NCBI GenBank assembly: GCA_013397795.1
Contig: VZTJ01002441.1
Span: forward strand, 3,478,980-3,542,979
DNA length: 64,000 bases
Direction of reading: 5' to 3'
Origin: Orthonyx spaldingii
Lineage: Eukaryota; Chordata; Aves; Passeriformes; Orthonychidae
Both the position numbers and the translations under genes were made by a program. The notes beneath the pieces are model-generated. The model had not been told where the DNA came from. It did not search any database and saw nothing but the letters and a program-made list of their open reading frames with translations. Positions 38,513 through 51,407 of this stretch are shown here, in pieces. The first letter of the stretch is position 1; every line of letters starts with the position of its first letter.

Positions 38513-40539
38513 TAGATGTGTTCTCGTAAACCAGCACAGGCCCAGCGTTACGGGAAGAACACGGCTGAAGCCACGGCGTAGGATTTTGCAGTTCACGTAT
38601 GCTTTCATTTTGGTCACGTAGCCACGTTTCAGAACACTATGCTTTCTCTATATTTTGTAAAACCAGCTCAAGATAGACGATAAACGGAAATAACCCATTC
38701 ATCAGGTTGTCAGTGAACATTCTGAGAATTAAAATACAAATCCTGGACAAATTTAGTCATCAATTTCTCAAAACATCTTTGGCATGGGAAGTCGGAGATC
38801 TTTGTGAGGTCTAAAAGGTTGATTTCTTGAGTTTCTTAAAAGCAGAAACAACACTTATCATACACAGTTTCAATCAGGTTTCTTGTTCTGTTTTCTAATT
38901 TCATTTCATCCCACTTTAACATGGCGTTTTCCACCTCCCTCAGATCTTCCCACAGAATCAGTCAGGTGGAAGAAACACTTGAGTAGCTTGTGCAAGCATG
39001 ATGGCTGATCTGGTCACAGCACTTGTCCTGGACTCATTAACCAATTTTGCAGCAAAAAAATAAGGACAATTTTCAGACTGTGGTGTTTAACATTAATCCA
39101 AATCATATGATAGAAGGCTGTCCTCAAAACCACTTCTTATCTGCTACCAGATATGACGAAGCCAAATAAGAAGAGGAAAAAGAAAACCAAAACAGCTCCT
39201 AAGATTTTATTTTCCACTTGGGAAATTTTCACATCAGTGAAATGAACAGCCGTTTTGCTTCAGTAGGTGCATTTCTTTTGGGGTCATCTTTTGCTCAGCA
39301 GGAGTGGACAAGGATGAAATGGGATTTATGGGGCTTTTAATTTTTATTCTTTAATGTTTCTATTTTCTTGTTCAAATATATTTTTATTTAATGTTTTGAA
39401 ATATGGCTTCCCAGTTCAACCTCATTTTAGTTTCACAAAGTAAATGCAATTTATATGTTGCAATGAAAGAAAATACAGAAAGAAAGAATGAAAGCAGTGA
39501 AATTTTTCATATTTTAGACAAGAGCAAAATTTTTACCTAACTTGAAAGATCTTCCATGCTTACTTAAAAATCCATAAAATGAGCAATTGCTCATCAATTT
39601 AAGAGTTATATATGTGAAATCTCCTGCACACAAGTCAGGAACAATGCACGACTGAAGATTTCTAACCATTTGTTAAATTTCCCACTCCACAAGTGCCAAA
39701 GGATTGAATAGTAAAAATGAACAAGTGAAGATAAGGTTCCAAGTCACTAAACTGTAGAGATGTCACAATCTTTTTTGTAGGGAGATACAGCAGTTGCATT
39801 GTAGTGAGGAGAAACCTCCATTGCCTTTACACCAACACAGGATGTTCGACTTTCAACAGACAGAAAACAGCAAAGAGAAGTGCAGATAAAGAGAAGAAGA
39901 ATAAGCAGCTCTACAAACAGACCACAAACTTTTATCCTGGTACTGTTGAGCTACATGAAACTGTGCATCAGCTGCTGACGTTACACTGTCAAATACTCTG
40001 TTGACTTGGTAAGCACTTTAATAAACATGGATGGAAGTTATTTTATGAATTAGACACAGAAACTTTAGCTACTGACATAAACACACAGACGGTGTCTTCC
40101 TGTTGCACACAGGACAGGTTAGTTAGACTGAAACTCTGACTAAACACATTCAGTCAGTTCACAATAGTAGCTGAGTTTCCTATGTCTTCAAACGCAAACT
40201 CTTACCAGACATCATAAATACTCAGGGGCAAATCAGATCCTTGCTGTTCCGTATTTAACGTCAGATAAAATCAGTGTAGCGATCAAACAGCGGCTTCCAG
40301 GAATCTTTTGTTTGTTTGCACTTTTTGTTAATGAAGAGTTCAAGCCTCCTCCATTATTTAAGGCATTTTATGATCTCTCTGCAATTATATAAATACCATG
40401 TCAATTTTGCTAGAATTTAACATTAAAAAGGCAAATATACTGCAACATTGTATTGCAGTGAGCCACGTCCTACAGGTACCATCTGGGAGTGCTGGCAAGG
40501 TCACCAAGTTAGTCTTACACTTTCAAAACACTATCCAGC

Positions 40540-40640
40540 TCTTCAATAACTCTCACATCAGCCCCTGCACCATTTGCTGTTCACAGATGAGGAAAGCAAG
40601 GCACAGAATTGGAACAGAACTGCTCTGTAGGGATGCAGCA
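40540..40640 (-). mobile_element. Possible MIR-like SINE fragment
   Basis: The segment CCATTTGCTG then TTCACAGATGAGGAAAGCAA and GGCACAGAATTGG resembles the reverse orientation of the MIR tail, in which an ATTTACAGATGAGGAAACTG-like block is followed by AGGCACAGAG. MIR elements are ancient tRNA-derived SINEs, with rare copies reported in birds. Only about 45 bases align by eye, with an insertion of a few bases, so this may be coincidence. Confidence 0.3.
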
Positions 40641-42539
40641 ACCTGGAAGGACAGAAAGGTTGGAAGTTCCTGGTTTCTCCACCTGACCACTGCTTTTTTC
40701 TGCTGCGTTTGTCTTTGGTTCAGTTGCTCATCGTGCAGGACTCACTGACAGTGCTAAACTGCTCCTGTGTTCCTAAACTTTAGTGCTTATGTTAAAAAGT
40801 GCAATTTCAGAGTGGAGGCAAATTATAAATCTCTAGACTTCATAACATCTTTACCCTTATGATTTTCACACTTCCCTATGGAGAACATGCAGAGGGGCTG
40901 AGGCAGGGTAAGGGTGTTAGACTGAAGGTTTCACACAGTGAAAAGTACCTTTCCTCTTCCCCTGGAGCCTGCAGCACCATCTGGATTTTGGCTTGGATTT
41001 CTTTTTCTGAAATGCTGACCTAAATATTGAATTCACTCTATTTATCTCAAACTTTGTCAAAGGATTTTTGTTAGAAAATCAGGACTACTATTTTATTATT
41101 AGTAAACATTCCATATATTTCTGTTACACCATTAAATTACTCTGCAAATAAATCGAATTTCCTTTTTTTTCTAGCACTTTCCCCATCCCTGATCCATTAT
41201 TTGTTCATGGCATACACCAAAATCTTTCACTGGTATTAACAAACTTCACTGACATGCAATTTATACAGCTGTAACAAACAAGAGAAGAAAAATCTGGTGG
41301 TTTTATTTACTAAATTTCCAGAAGTGTCATTTTTTGAGTGTCAACGCATAAATCTGGGAAAAATTTAAAACAAATTTGCAACTTATGAGTACTTTGGAAA
41401 CAAAATAAAATTTAAAATTAAAAAGCACACTGGAAGAGCAAGAGATGACAAGAAGACTGACTGTCTTTTTAAATTTCTACTGTGTCCACACGCCAGTGCG
41501 GCTTTGCCAGCTTCCCACAGTAAGCAAGCAAAAGCCAAAAAGCAGGAGCAAACATCACCTCCCAGCTCCAGGCTCCATCCGTGAACTTCATGGCTTCTGT
41601 GAGTTTATGTCAATACCTCTATAATAATTCTGATTGATATAAGCTAAGACCTTAAGGTTTAATAATATTTTCAAACGCAGGATTTTGTCAATAATTATGT
41701 CACTAGAAGTATCCTTTTATTTTCTACAATTTTTAAGTTCTTTTTGCCTCTCAAAATATACACATACTGTCCTAAATTATGCAACCTTAACCTAGAAAAT
41801 GCTTACTAGATCACTTAAATATCAGTGTTTTTTCTATAGAGCAAAAAAGAACAGTCAGTAGTAAAAGAAGGGATCAAACTTTGATGTAAATCTCACATGT
41901 GGATGCCCTCCCTGTGCACACTGAGATTGCAGCTGATTGCAGCAACAGATGCACTGGTCCTGCTTGGCACCCTCTCTGATATTACTGAGATTGCAATTAT
42001 TGTGTTTTCTTTCTGCTCCTGGAAAAAAGTAAGATCACATGTATCTCAGCTGCTCCCAAACATTAAACCACAGAAAACAAAAATTTGTACCAAGGAAAGG
42101 ACAGATGGAATTTTTTTAACTCCTATATGACCGGGCATTGCGGAATGAAATTACCATTCACAACAAATCAACAGCCTTCTAAACACCACTTACACATCAG
42201 CACATTCCAGACTGTTTTCCTTTTATCTTCCTCATCTAACATAATCTAAAAACCAAGGAAGAACATCATTCGTTTCACTGCTTCAGCAGCAAAATGGACC
42301 AGGAGCTTTACCGGTCTCATCAGCTTTCAGTTCCCCTTGCACACAAAATTTATATTTCTCAGTGTCAGTGTCCTTAGAAGAAGAGTGAGCACAGCACCAG
42401 GATCATTAGTCATCTTTCATGCTCTGGAGGTCCTTCTTGACCAATTTAGTAAAGAACAATGCTGTGCAAAAGAGACAGGGTGGCTGCTAATGACAGGCAA
42501 CAGTTCAATATTTTATGCCACCTTAAAAAAGTTTCAGTA

Positions 42540-42985
42540 ACTGAAGGTGTTCTCACATTAATTCTTTGCATCAATTATTGACAGAGAATTTAATTTAAAG
42601 GCAACTAGTCAGTAACCTAGGGGTACTGTTTTAAATAATTTATAATTGCTGCATAGGTGTAATCATATTGCTATTGATTAAGATCCAGTCACTTCTACCA
42701 GTCCAGCATGTCTTATGCTAATTAATTTTAGTGATATCACCTTTTTAACTCTGTATTCCCTGGTAACAGGAACTCATTATTAAAAAATAATTTAATCAGG
42801 AGCAATCTTTTAAAGTTTATTTGATTAGTACTTGCTGGGCCATTGAAAAAGTGTATTTAAATGCAAGTAAAATTAGAAACTGAAGAAGGATAAAGACGGA
42901 CTGGTAATTTCAAGGGAAAGGCAAGAATGCTTTTAAAAAACTAAGATCTTAATTAGATATGGGAAAGAAGATTAAGAGAGAGTTA
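42540..42985. promoter_or_regulatory. Enhancer-like AT-rich block
   Basis: Repeat-free sequence with clustered homeodomain-type cores (TAATTTAA, CTAATTAATTTTAG near 42718-42731), GATTAAGATC and ATTTGATTAG motifs. There is no open frame of note and no long homopolymer. It is comparable in texture to the 34190-36010 block. Conservation is not demonstrable here. Confidence 0.25.
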
Positions 42986-45900
42986 TCATCATTGCCCCTT
43001 GATCCCGAAGTTGTTACATGCATTAACTCCCATTTAAATCAATAGAAATTTTGAAGATCAGTGCTTTTCCAGTGGATTGCAATTCTCAGTGTGGCCAGCC
43101 TAGACCCTCTTAACAGCCCAATAAAATACAACAGAACATTCCAAGTCAAGAGAGGGAAGTTCTCCACAGTGTATCCCTCTCCTGTCTCACATATCAGTCT
43201 CCAGCAGAGACTGATTCTTCACTCATCCACCATGGCAGATTCCAGAGCCTACTGGAAACACTCCTACTTTTTCAGGCTGCCTCAAAGCTTGGAAAGTGCT
43301 TCCTTAAATGTACACAGAACTACTCCTCATCAACCTTAAATCCCTTTTAAAAATTCCATGCCAACAAAACGAATATTTAGGCTGTTGGGTCTTGATTAAA
43401 CCTGCCACCAACACTGATTTATCTGCCATAGTGTCCTTGTTTCTTTGCGCTCTGCTGTCCACTCGGTGCATTGGTGGTCTCCCGTCCTACAAAAGGACTG
43501 TGAACTTCCAATCAGGAGCTGCCTTTTTACCCCAGGTGTGCATTTCTGTGGTGCTCAACAAAGCAAACGTGACTTGACCCTTCGGTGCTGCAGGAATACA
43601 AGCAAAAACAAAGCAGCAAAACCACCTCAAAGTGTGTGAGCGCACATTTAGCTCTCCAAAGCCTGCTGCAGACATCCCATTCAGGCAGCCTTTTTTTGAT
43701 GTCACTAATTACTGATGATAAATGCTTCCCGTACACAGAAGGCTTCATCCACAAACAGCAATCTGTAAACACAGAGCCTTCGAGGGTGGAGTCTGAGCAC
43801 TTTCTTGTGAAGCTTGGTGAACCTATTCCAGGTTTTCCCATGAAGGATTTGACAAACCCTACGGACAGTTTGTGACTGCACGGGAAGCACACAGACACGG
43901 GAGCAGTCAATGCCAAGGGAAATAAAACCTTTCTGAAAGCAGATCTTTTCTCCAGTTAAAGACAGTGGAAAGGATGCTACTGATTTCAACAAGAGCAGAA
44001 CCTGAGAAAGTTTTAAGAAGCACATATGTTTGGAAAGAAAATTAACACAAGGATGGAAGTCCATCATGGAAAGGAAGAAACTGGAACACAAGGAGGTTGT
44101 AAGAAAAGCACTAAAGGGACCTATTCTTGATTTTTTGGAACCTTTCCATGGAGATCAGGGTACTGACTGGGAGTGTGGGCAGACAATTCCTCGCATATAT
44201 CCAGTATCAGCAAGGACAAAGGGCAGGGACTGCAAAGACAATGAGTATAATCATATCTCCTGGAGTCAAAACATTTAGCCTATAAGTAAAATGACAAACC
44301 CTGTAATTTGAACTTGACACATGCTAGGAACAAACATCCACCAACTAATGCCACAAAGGACATGCAATCTTTGTCCCTGAAGACACCATTATGTAAATTA
44401 AATTGAATCTAGTCCACTTTGAGGTTTGCAATCAAATGGGTATTTTTAATATCAATAAAAATTGAGCTTTCCCCAGAGAATCCAAATCAAGCTGCTTTCG
44501 CAGAACAAAAGGAAAATGCTGAAACATATATGCTTTTAAGATAACTCAATGAATGCAAAATTGTTAGCAAAACCAGTACATTCAAATCTACTCTGACAAA
44601 TAAACTGTGAGGAAGAATAAACTGATCTGACATTTGTATTCTCTTAGAATAAAGAAATAGAGAGTTTGGGGATACCTGGGTACCGGGGTCAAGAGCTGCA
44701 GGAGGCTCTGCCCACCCTTCACACCCATTGCGACCAGCACGAACTTCACTCCTTCGGGGAAAAAATACCCCAAAAATACCAACCAGGATTGCCTATGATT
44801 TATTCTGTTCACATTGTAAGGAACAGGGGTACAAGAGGGTGAAAGCTTCTGTTGTCTGCTAGACATGATTTTCATATATAAAGTCTTTTACCTAAATCTA
44901 CTATTGTGCACTAAATAAATGTAATAAACCATCAAAAATAAAGGAAACATCAAAACAATAATTAGGCAAGTATGCACTGTTTTCTAATAAGGATCAACCC
45001 CATTGCTAATCTACCTTGAATAATGGCTTTGTTAACAAAATTGCAACTGCAAAAGGTTGTGTTTGACAGTCACACCTGGTAGTATGAGACTACATTTCAA
45101 ACAGTTTGGGAAAAAAAAAATACACTATTAAATTTACTGAATATCTTGGCTAGGGTTAAGTATTTTATGCAGGCATCAGCATCTTTAAGGAGTTCACCTT
45201 TTAAAAGGAGCAGGTTTTTTGTTGTAAATGGCACTGACACTACAACAAGAAAGTTCATTTCACAAAGATGATTCATTAAGAAATAAAATATTCATGGCTG
45301 ACAGCTTGAAGGATCGCCATACAGTTTTATTCTAATGCACCTGTCCTCTTTGTCAAGTCCAATATGGGATGTCATGTCGCCAAAGTTTTATTTAGAAATT
45401 GTTTGTCAGAGTGAGCTTTCTAATGTGAATGAAAAATTCATTCCCTCATTAAGAAGATTTTCCATGAAATGTCTAGGATTTTCAATGAACACCAGGACAT
45501 GAACCAATTACTGTTAAACACTTAAAGAGGCAGTGTCCCAGCTCACTCAGCAAAACCCTTAATGCACAAATATACGGAAAGAACTCAATATCTATCAGCA
45601 AAACACAAATGAAATATCAGTTTTATTTTGGTTTATGTGCTCCTTCCTGCTTCCCATCTTCTTTTTTTTCTCGTCTTTTCTCTTTTTTTCTTTTTTCAGG
45701 GACAAATGAAGATTGAGAGTTCTTAGTCAAATGCACACATTAGATACTGAGCATCTCTATATGACTTGAAGGACAAAAGCATGGCATAAATTTATAGAGC
45801 CTCATATTCATTAGCTGAAAAGATACATACATGTAAAGCTGACAACAACACTTATCTGTGTTTCTTTATTTGCTGAAGTCCTGCTCATTCCCTTTTTGTC

Positions 45901-46209
45901 TTTTCTTCAAAGTTTACCAGCTAAGAGAGCACCTGCCCCAAGCTCTGAGCCTGGTGGATCATAGACCAACACATTGCAAAGCAAAACATTTTGCCAAATT
46001 ACTCCCTGAGGGGTAACTTTTCTTTGTATCTCACAGAAAAACTGCCTGCATTCATGTCTGCAATGATCTACGTCCCGTATACTTTATTTTTATCATTAAA
46101 GGAATTGCACTTGGCCTGATGTGTTCCCAATGACCAGGTCTCCACAGGTATGCACTCTCTTCAGCTGGATTTTTCCATTGTGTAAAATAATTTATCTACT
46201 CATTCCAGA
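42986..46209. other. Mixed non-coding sequence
   Basis: No gene is assigned. 43061-43370 may hold a decayed LINE end (listed separately). 43527-44091 has overlapping frames of 96-129 codons on both strands without motifs. 45240-45620 is AT-rich and repeat-free with an enhancer-like texture. A pyrimidine tract lies near 45657-45698. Confidence 0.5.
43200..43375 (+). mobile_element. Possible decayed LINE ORF2 C-terminus
   Basis: The plus-strand translation ending at 43339, read through its TAA stop, gives the short stretches HSSTM, SRAY, LPQSLESASLNV and, after the stop, IPFKNSM. Their order and spacing recall the C-terminal end of L2/CR1-clade ORF2 proteins, where a leucine/proline, tryptophan-asparagine-serine-leucine motif is followed by a serine-phenylalanine-lysine motif. 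The key tryptophan is absent and a stop interrupts the frame. This rests on family knowledge and eye alignment only. Confidence 0.25.
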
Positions 46210-46640
46210 CTTCAGGCTGTCAGACAGCCCACCTGGAGCAGAGGTTGGGCTGCTGGGTATCTGAAAACCTGAGACGTCTTCCCCCTGGTTTGATTTCTTC
46301 CCTGTGCACCCCTGCCTGGCATCAGCCTGCTCCAGAGCTGCCACCCCACGGTGCAGGGTGCATGCAGAGTCTCACACCTGAGTTACAGCTCCTGAAGGAG
46401 CCAAGCTTCCCTAAGGGCCATAAAAAATACCTGTGAGTGTTGATGCTCTCCAAACACAGGTCCTGCACACGTGTGCAGGGACAGCCTTGCTCTGTCCTGG
46501 CCTGAGTTGGGAGATGTTCTCTCCCTCCAGACTGGGGTGGACACCACACCCATGCTGGGCTGCCTTGGCTTGTGCTCCAGCTCTCTGCAACCCTCAGCAT
46601 GGAACTGACAGAGTTTACACAGGACCTTTCTCTCTTGTGC
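46210..46640. other. GC-richer patch with perfect palindrome
   Basis: GC-rich with few stops. A 106-codon minus frame (46642-46322) and a 94-codon plus frame (46433-46717) overlap and show no recognised motif. The patch contains the 18-bp palindrome at 46462-46479. It may be a transposon remnant or regulatory DNA, and no boundary repeats were found. Confidence 0.4.
46462..46479. other. Perfect 18-bp palindrome with CACGTG core
   Basis: CCTGCACACGTGTGCAGG is its own reverse complement over all 18 bases. The centre is the canonical E-box CACGTG bound by bHLH-ZIP factors. Long perfect palindromes around an E-box are uncommon by chance, but no adjoining promoter is evident. Confidence 0.9.
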
Positions 46641-48278
46641 AAAAATTCACAGTGATTGGTTTAAAAAACCCTCTCATTTTCATATCAGAAATTCAAATTA
46701 GTAATTCGAACAAGTAGTTCTTTTCCTTTCTAATAGATGTTAATAGCAATTGGAAATCTTGCAAGTTTGTGATATTTAGATTAATCCTGTTCCTGGTAAG
46801 CAGATATCTCCAAATAGTATCTATCACACTGCTCCAGACACCCAAATCCCTCACTTCTAATGAATTCTAAAAAAAATTGGGGGTTATATATATTAGGGTG
46901 CAGTTTTAATCTCTATGTGTAGCTGACTTTCTCTTTGTTGCACCTTTGGGAATTTTTTCTGTGTAATCTATGTTTTAAAAACACAGCCCAGTAATTTTCT
47001 GCAGCACTGCCCAGAATTACTGTCACTAGGAAAATGGCCAAGAGCTATCTACATCCTTTTGAATTTTTAAGCTTTGTTCTAGACTACAGTAGGAGATATT
47101 CTAACAGATGAAGAAACATTTTTTTAGCAAATCAATATTAATTTGTCTAATTGTTATGGTCTCAAGAACCATAAGCGCTAACCTGAGAGTGTTTATTCTG
47201 AGCAAAAGTTATTCTAATATTTATAAGGCTAGATAATTTAGAAAAGAAAATACATATGGCAGAAGACAACACTGTGCCATACTTTTTTAGCCACCCTTTC
47301 ACTTATTAAAGACAAGAAGTCTAAATGGGCAGGTAATGGGATCCCTAATTTCCTCATGCAATTTTCAGCTGAAATTCAAAGTTCAGTTTGGTTTTTGTGT
47401 CTGCAAGAAGTGATGCAGCTGGGGCTGTAGAAACAAGTCCATATAGAAATGGGGAGCTATTATTCTTCCTCAACTAAAATTGTTCAAGATGTTATGGAAA
47501 TCTTCCTATCGATACTGTATAATTTAATATATACATATATACATGGTATGCTTATATACAATAAATGTGTACATCAATTTAGATTCCATAATACAATTCC
47601 ATAAATAAAAAGCCAGTTTCTCTAAAAGTACTTTCTAAGCCTAAGCACACTGAAGGCAGCTGTTCTGACCTTTCTGCCATGTGATAACACTGATAGCAAC
47701 CAATCATCGTTAAGTGCCCCAGCTCCTACAGGCCATTCTCTATTTCACATAGGTGAATAATTAAAAGCAAAAGCCAGTGGAAATTGTTAATCATTTTGTC
47801 AACTGCAAAGGTCACCCAATTGTGTACCACAATGACACAATCAGAAATGCAAGGCATTATTATTATACACGTGAAGAAAAGTAACCAATACTCAGATCCA
47901 AAACTCGCCTTGAAAATCCCTTGCTCATAGTTTTATTTACAAGGCATACTCAGAAACTGCAACTATTTTAGTCCTTGCAGTCTGATAGTATTTTTCTCTT
48001 GAAGTAAGAATAGAACATGCCTTCCAGCTACCATTCTTTTTTAAACACTGATTGTACTATAAGGTACAATAAATTATTGCAATAACCTTTCACCCCTCTA
48101 GACCTAAGTTCAACTATAACAGATGCCAGACAGAAAATGAGTTTGTTATTTTAAGCTTAATCACATCAGACACCTAAATTCTCACGGGCAGTCCAGCTGA
48201 GGTGCTCTGCATTTGGCAGGCTGGTTTCCCTCATTTGCTCCCCAAAATTCCACCCACAAATCACAGCTAACGAACTCC
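46641..48278. other. AT-rich non-coding sequence
   Basis: No gene or repeat family is recognised. An AT-rich alternating stretch lies near 47523-47560. The segment 47740-47880 is repeat-free, with ATTA and TTGTTAATC motifs and an enhancer-like texture. Confidence 0.55.
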
Positions 48279-48392
48279 GTCCCTGATTCAGCAACACACG
48301 TCAGATGTGTAACCCTAGCCGTGTGAGTGGCCCACCGAATCCAAGGGGGGTTTGCAGGCACGTAAATGTATGAGTCTGCTGAAATCTTGGCA
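48279..48392. mobile_element. Decayed palindromic MITE-like element
   Basis: The left end reads CCCTGATTCAGCA and the right end reads TGCTGAAATCTTGG, forming terminal inverted repeats about 110 bases apart. Between them GTGTGAGTGGCCCACCGAAT and GGCACGTAAATGTATGAG follow the order of a common sauropsid palindromic element with a central CCCATTGA...TCAATGGG-like dyad. The dyad here is heavily mutated. Such elements are non-autonomous and encode nothing. The 87-codon minus frame at 48445-48182 merely crosses it. Confidence 0.45.
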
Positions 48393-51300
48393 GAACATTG
48401 GGTGCTGCTGGTCAGGAAAGGGTTACGGGAACCACAGCACAACAAAACTTTCTGCAGAACGGAGCAACTTGCCTGCTAACACACAGTTTTGAAAATGCAC
48501 TAGTTTTTTAAAGGGCAAATTAGGAGTTCTGGGGCTCTCGGAACTAGCAAACACAGAAAATCAATTAAACTAACATGTGAAGCTTAAATATATCACATTG
48601 TAAACTCATATTTTATGCCTCCACTTTAAGTGCACTTAGATGATCTCCTGGAGGAATTCAAAAAGTGTTATCCTATTTTGTGCCCAAAACCAGAAAAAGA
48701 GCTCCACTGGGCTTGCCAGGCTGTTAAAATTAAAATAGCTGTTTGAGCACAGCATAATATATGAGACGTTTAAGGCATTTTCCCCTAGAATTTTGGTTTA
48801 TCTTCTTTAGTTAATTTTCTGAGATAAAATCCAGTTATAAATAACCTGGAGGCACTCTCAGTCTGCTGCTTGTGGGATGGCAAATCTTTAATAGCCAGAA
48901 ATTCTGCCTCTTAGAGATCTCTTGAGGGAATAATAGTACTTTGAAAATTATCCAAAGGAAAATAAGCAAAAAGCATTATAAAAATTATAAAAACCTGTAA
49001 TTATGCAGGAAGCTATACTATATTTATAAGCTAATAATGAACTATCACCCACAGGCTTTTTTTTCCCCTTTTTAAATACAAACATAAAAATATTCATTGA
49101 CTATATTCAATTCAAACTGCTGATTTTCACCAGAATTGATTATATAAGTACATACTAAAAAAATTTCTGCAGGATAAGCCCCTACAGACATGTGCCAGAC
49201 CAATAAAAAGAAATAAAATCTAGCAATTAAAACAGATGTGGCTGAAGAATTGAAGCACAACTGCCCAGAACTTTTAATTTTCAGTACTCTAGAATCAAGG
49301 AGTTATACCCTGACAGCATGTAAAACAACTGAAATATGAAATTAATACTTTCTGTAAACCAAAGACTATAATAACAATATCCTGGCTGTCATCCACTACG
49401 TCTATAATTACCACTGTGCCTATGACCAGAAAAGTAGGAGGCAATTCAAAACAAAAATTGAGTCTGTCAGACTCGACACTATAAGATTTATTCTTGTCAA
49501 AGATCTGTAGGCCACAAATCATAACTGAAGTTCAAGCAGATTTTAAGAAAAAAAAAAAAGAATTTGTGGAATATAAGAGCAGTCTTTTTAATTTTTTTTT
49601 TAAGGTCTAAAACTGCTACAGAAATCTGCAAGTCAATCACCTTATCAACATTAGCAAGGAAAACAGTTGAAAGCCATTCTGACAGGCAAGGTAGAAAGGA
49701 ACATGTATTTGTAACATAATAGAAAATACCTGGTAGAGATTTAGAAAAGACAGAAAAAACATCTGCCTAACTATTCTCCTTGACTTTTCTGAGGTTACAG
49801 AGAAGGTTGATGATAGCAGTGCAAATGGCATAATTTATTTGTTATTTCAGAGTGCCGGCAATGAAATTTAATGTATGAAAGGTAAGAGCTACGAGGATGG
49901 ACCAAAGACCTAAATTTGAGTATCAAGAGAAAAGGAAAAGCAAAGAGGAGTGGTTTGAAAGGGGGAATCACCCATCAGCAAAACTCAAAATTTATATTTT
50001 GCAGGTAATGTCAATTTATCTTGCTACTTTTAACTCAACACAAATGATTAGACAACTGAAAAATAAAGAACTTTAAATTAGAGATAATCAAAAAAAACAC
50101 GTTCTCATTTTTCTTAGGGAAAATAACAGAAGTCTAGAAAGACTCGCTAAGCAGACTGGTTGTCACTGTACCAAAGGACAAACCCCATAATTTACTGTGT
50201 ACCTCACATTCTGAAAATGGTACAAACCCTGGTGATTCTGGTCCTGGTGGTCTTCACTTATCCTGCTCAATTCAAAATTACACAAACAAGTGGTTTGGGT
50301 TTTTTCAAATGCAATTGCACTTTCTCTCACTTAAAATAAAATGTAATGAAACAACACTTAATCTTTGATGGACACAGTTTCAGAGATACCTTAAAAACTC
50401 CACTGAAGGCATCAGATTTGACAGGGACAGTTCCTAATGCCACAGAATGCTGAGATTTCAAAATACAGACATACATTTACTTTTCATTGTTATTAGGCTC
50501 TCACTTATTAACTGAATTCTATACTGTGGAACTCATACAGCTGGAAAAGCTTTTGGTTAAACTTCTTTCTCCCTAGGATTTTCAAAATTTCAGTGTAAGC
50601 AGTCATCAGGTCTTTTTTGTACACAGAGCAGGGTGGTGAGCCTTTAAGCAACAGTTCAGACGCTCTCCCAAATATTCATTAGATATTGCTCACACAAAAT
50701 TCAGATGAAGCATTTCCACTACATGTTTCAATTTTTCACAATCTGCCACATTAGCTAAAATTGGTCCTAGGAAATCCATTGCCAGCAATGTGTGTATTTG
50801 TGCGTGTGCATGACAGAGACAGGTTTTTATGCTGATCTCTCCAAGATCACACAGCAAACATTATGACTTCTCCCTTGGACAATAAAACAAACATCTGCTG
50901 ATTCAATGAAAATATATAAAATTCCGAGTTACCAAAAAGCAGCCCAACTTTGAAAGCTTCAATCAACAGGAGGAGGAGTTTCTGTGAACGATGGGACTGT
51001 GCTTTGGAGATATGAAATCTGGGCTGCCTATCTCTCAGTTCTTCTTTACCTCCTTAACAACTTTAGATGCATAAATAAAATCTAGGACATTCCATTTATA
51101 TTTTTAACTTCAAACCAGGCATGAGAGAAAGCATTTTGCTGAATGTCAAACTCACACAAATATTATGCATTAAAAATGAAGTTGCAAGACCATTTTTGAG
51201 GTTTCAGTTCCATTAATCATGTTGCCTCTAGTGGGGATCACTGGATTTCACTCTAAATAGTTTGTGTCCATGCAGCACGGTCTACAGCTGCCTTTTCTTT

Positions 51301-51407
51301 TTTTTTTTCCCCCTCTTTCTTCACCAATACTGGGAAAAAGGGTAGCTAGTCACAGTATCAAGGATGAAAGTTGACTGAGAAGACTTGGAGAAAGATCTTA
51401 TGATGCT
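48393..51407. other. AT-rich non-coding sequence, nothing recognised
   Basis: Frames remain below 80 codons. There are short A tracts (for example near 49547-49559) and no recognisable transposon. The segment near 50838-50860 has a faint MIR-like texture, too short to call. Confidence 0.6.

Larger units (their letters stand above)
38137..42539. other. AT-rich non-coding sequence
   Basis: No gene is recognised. Contents called separately are an alternating purine-pyrimidine stretch (38491-38512) and a weak MIR-like segment (40540-40640). The 116-codon plus frame at 40398-40748 overlaps the MIR-like segment and has no protein motif. Confidence 0.6.

Noticed and set aside
43527..44091. Overlapping frames of 96-129 codons on both strands
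   Set aside because: The two minus frames are in different registers and no translation shows a family motif, so it is treated as chance.
50830..50870. AAGATCACACAGCAAAC resembling part of a MIR element
   Set aside because: Only about 15 bases agree, which is too short to separate from chance.
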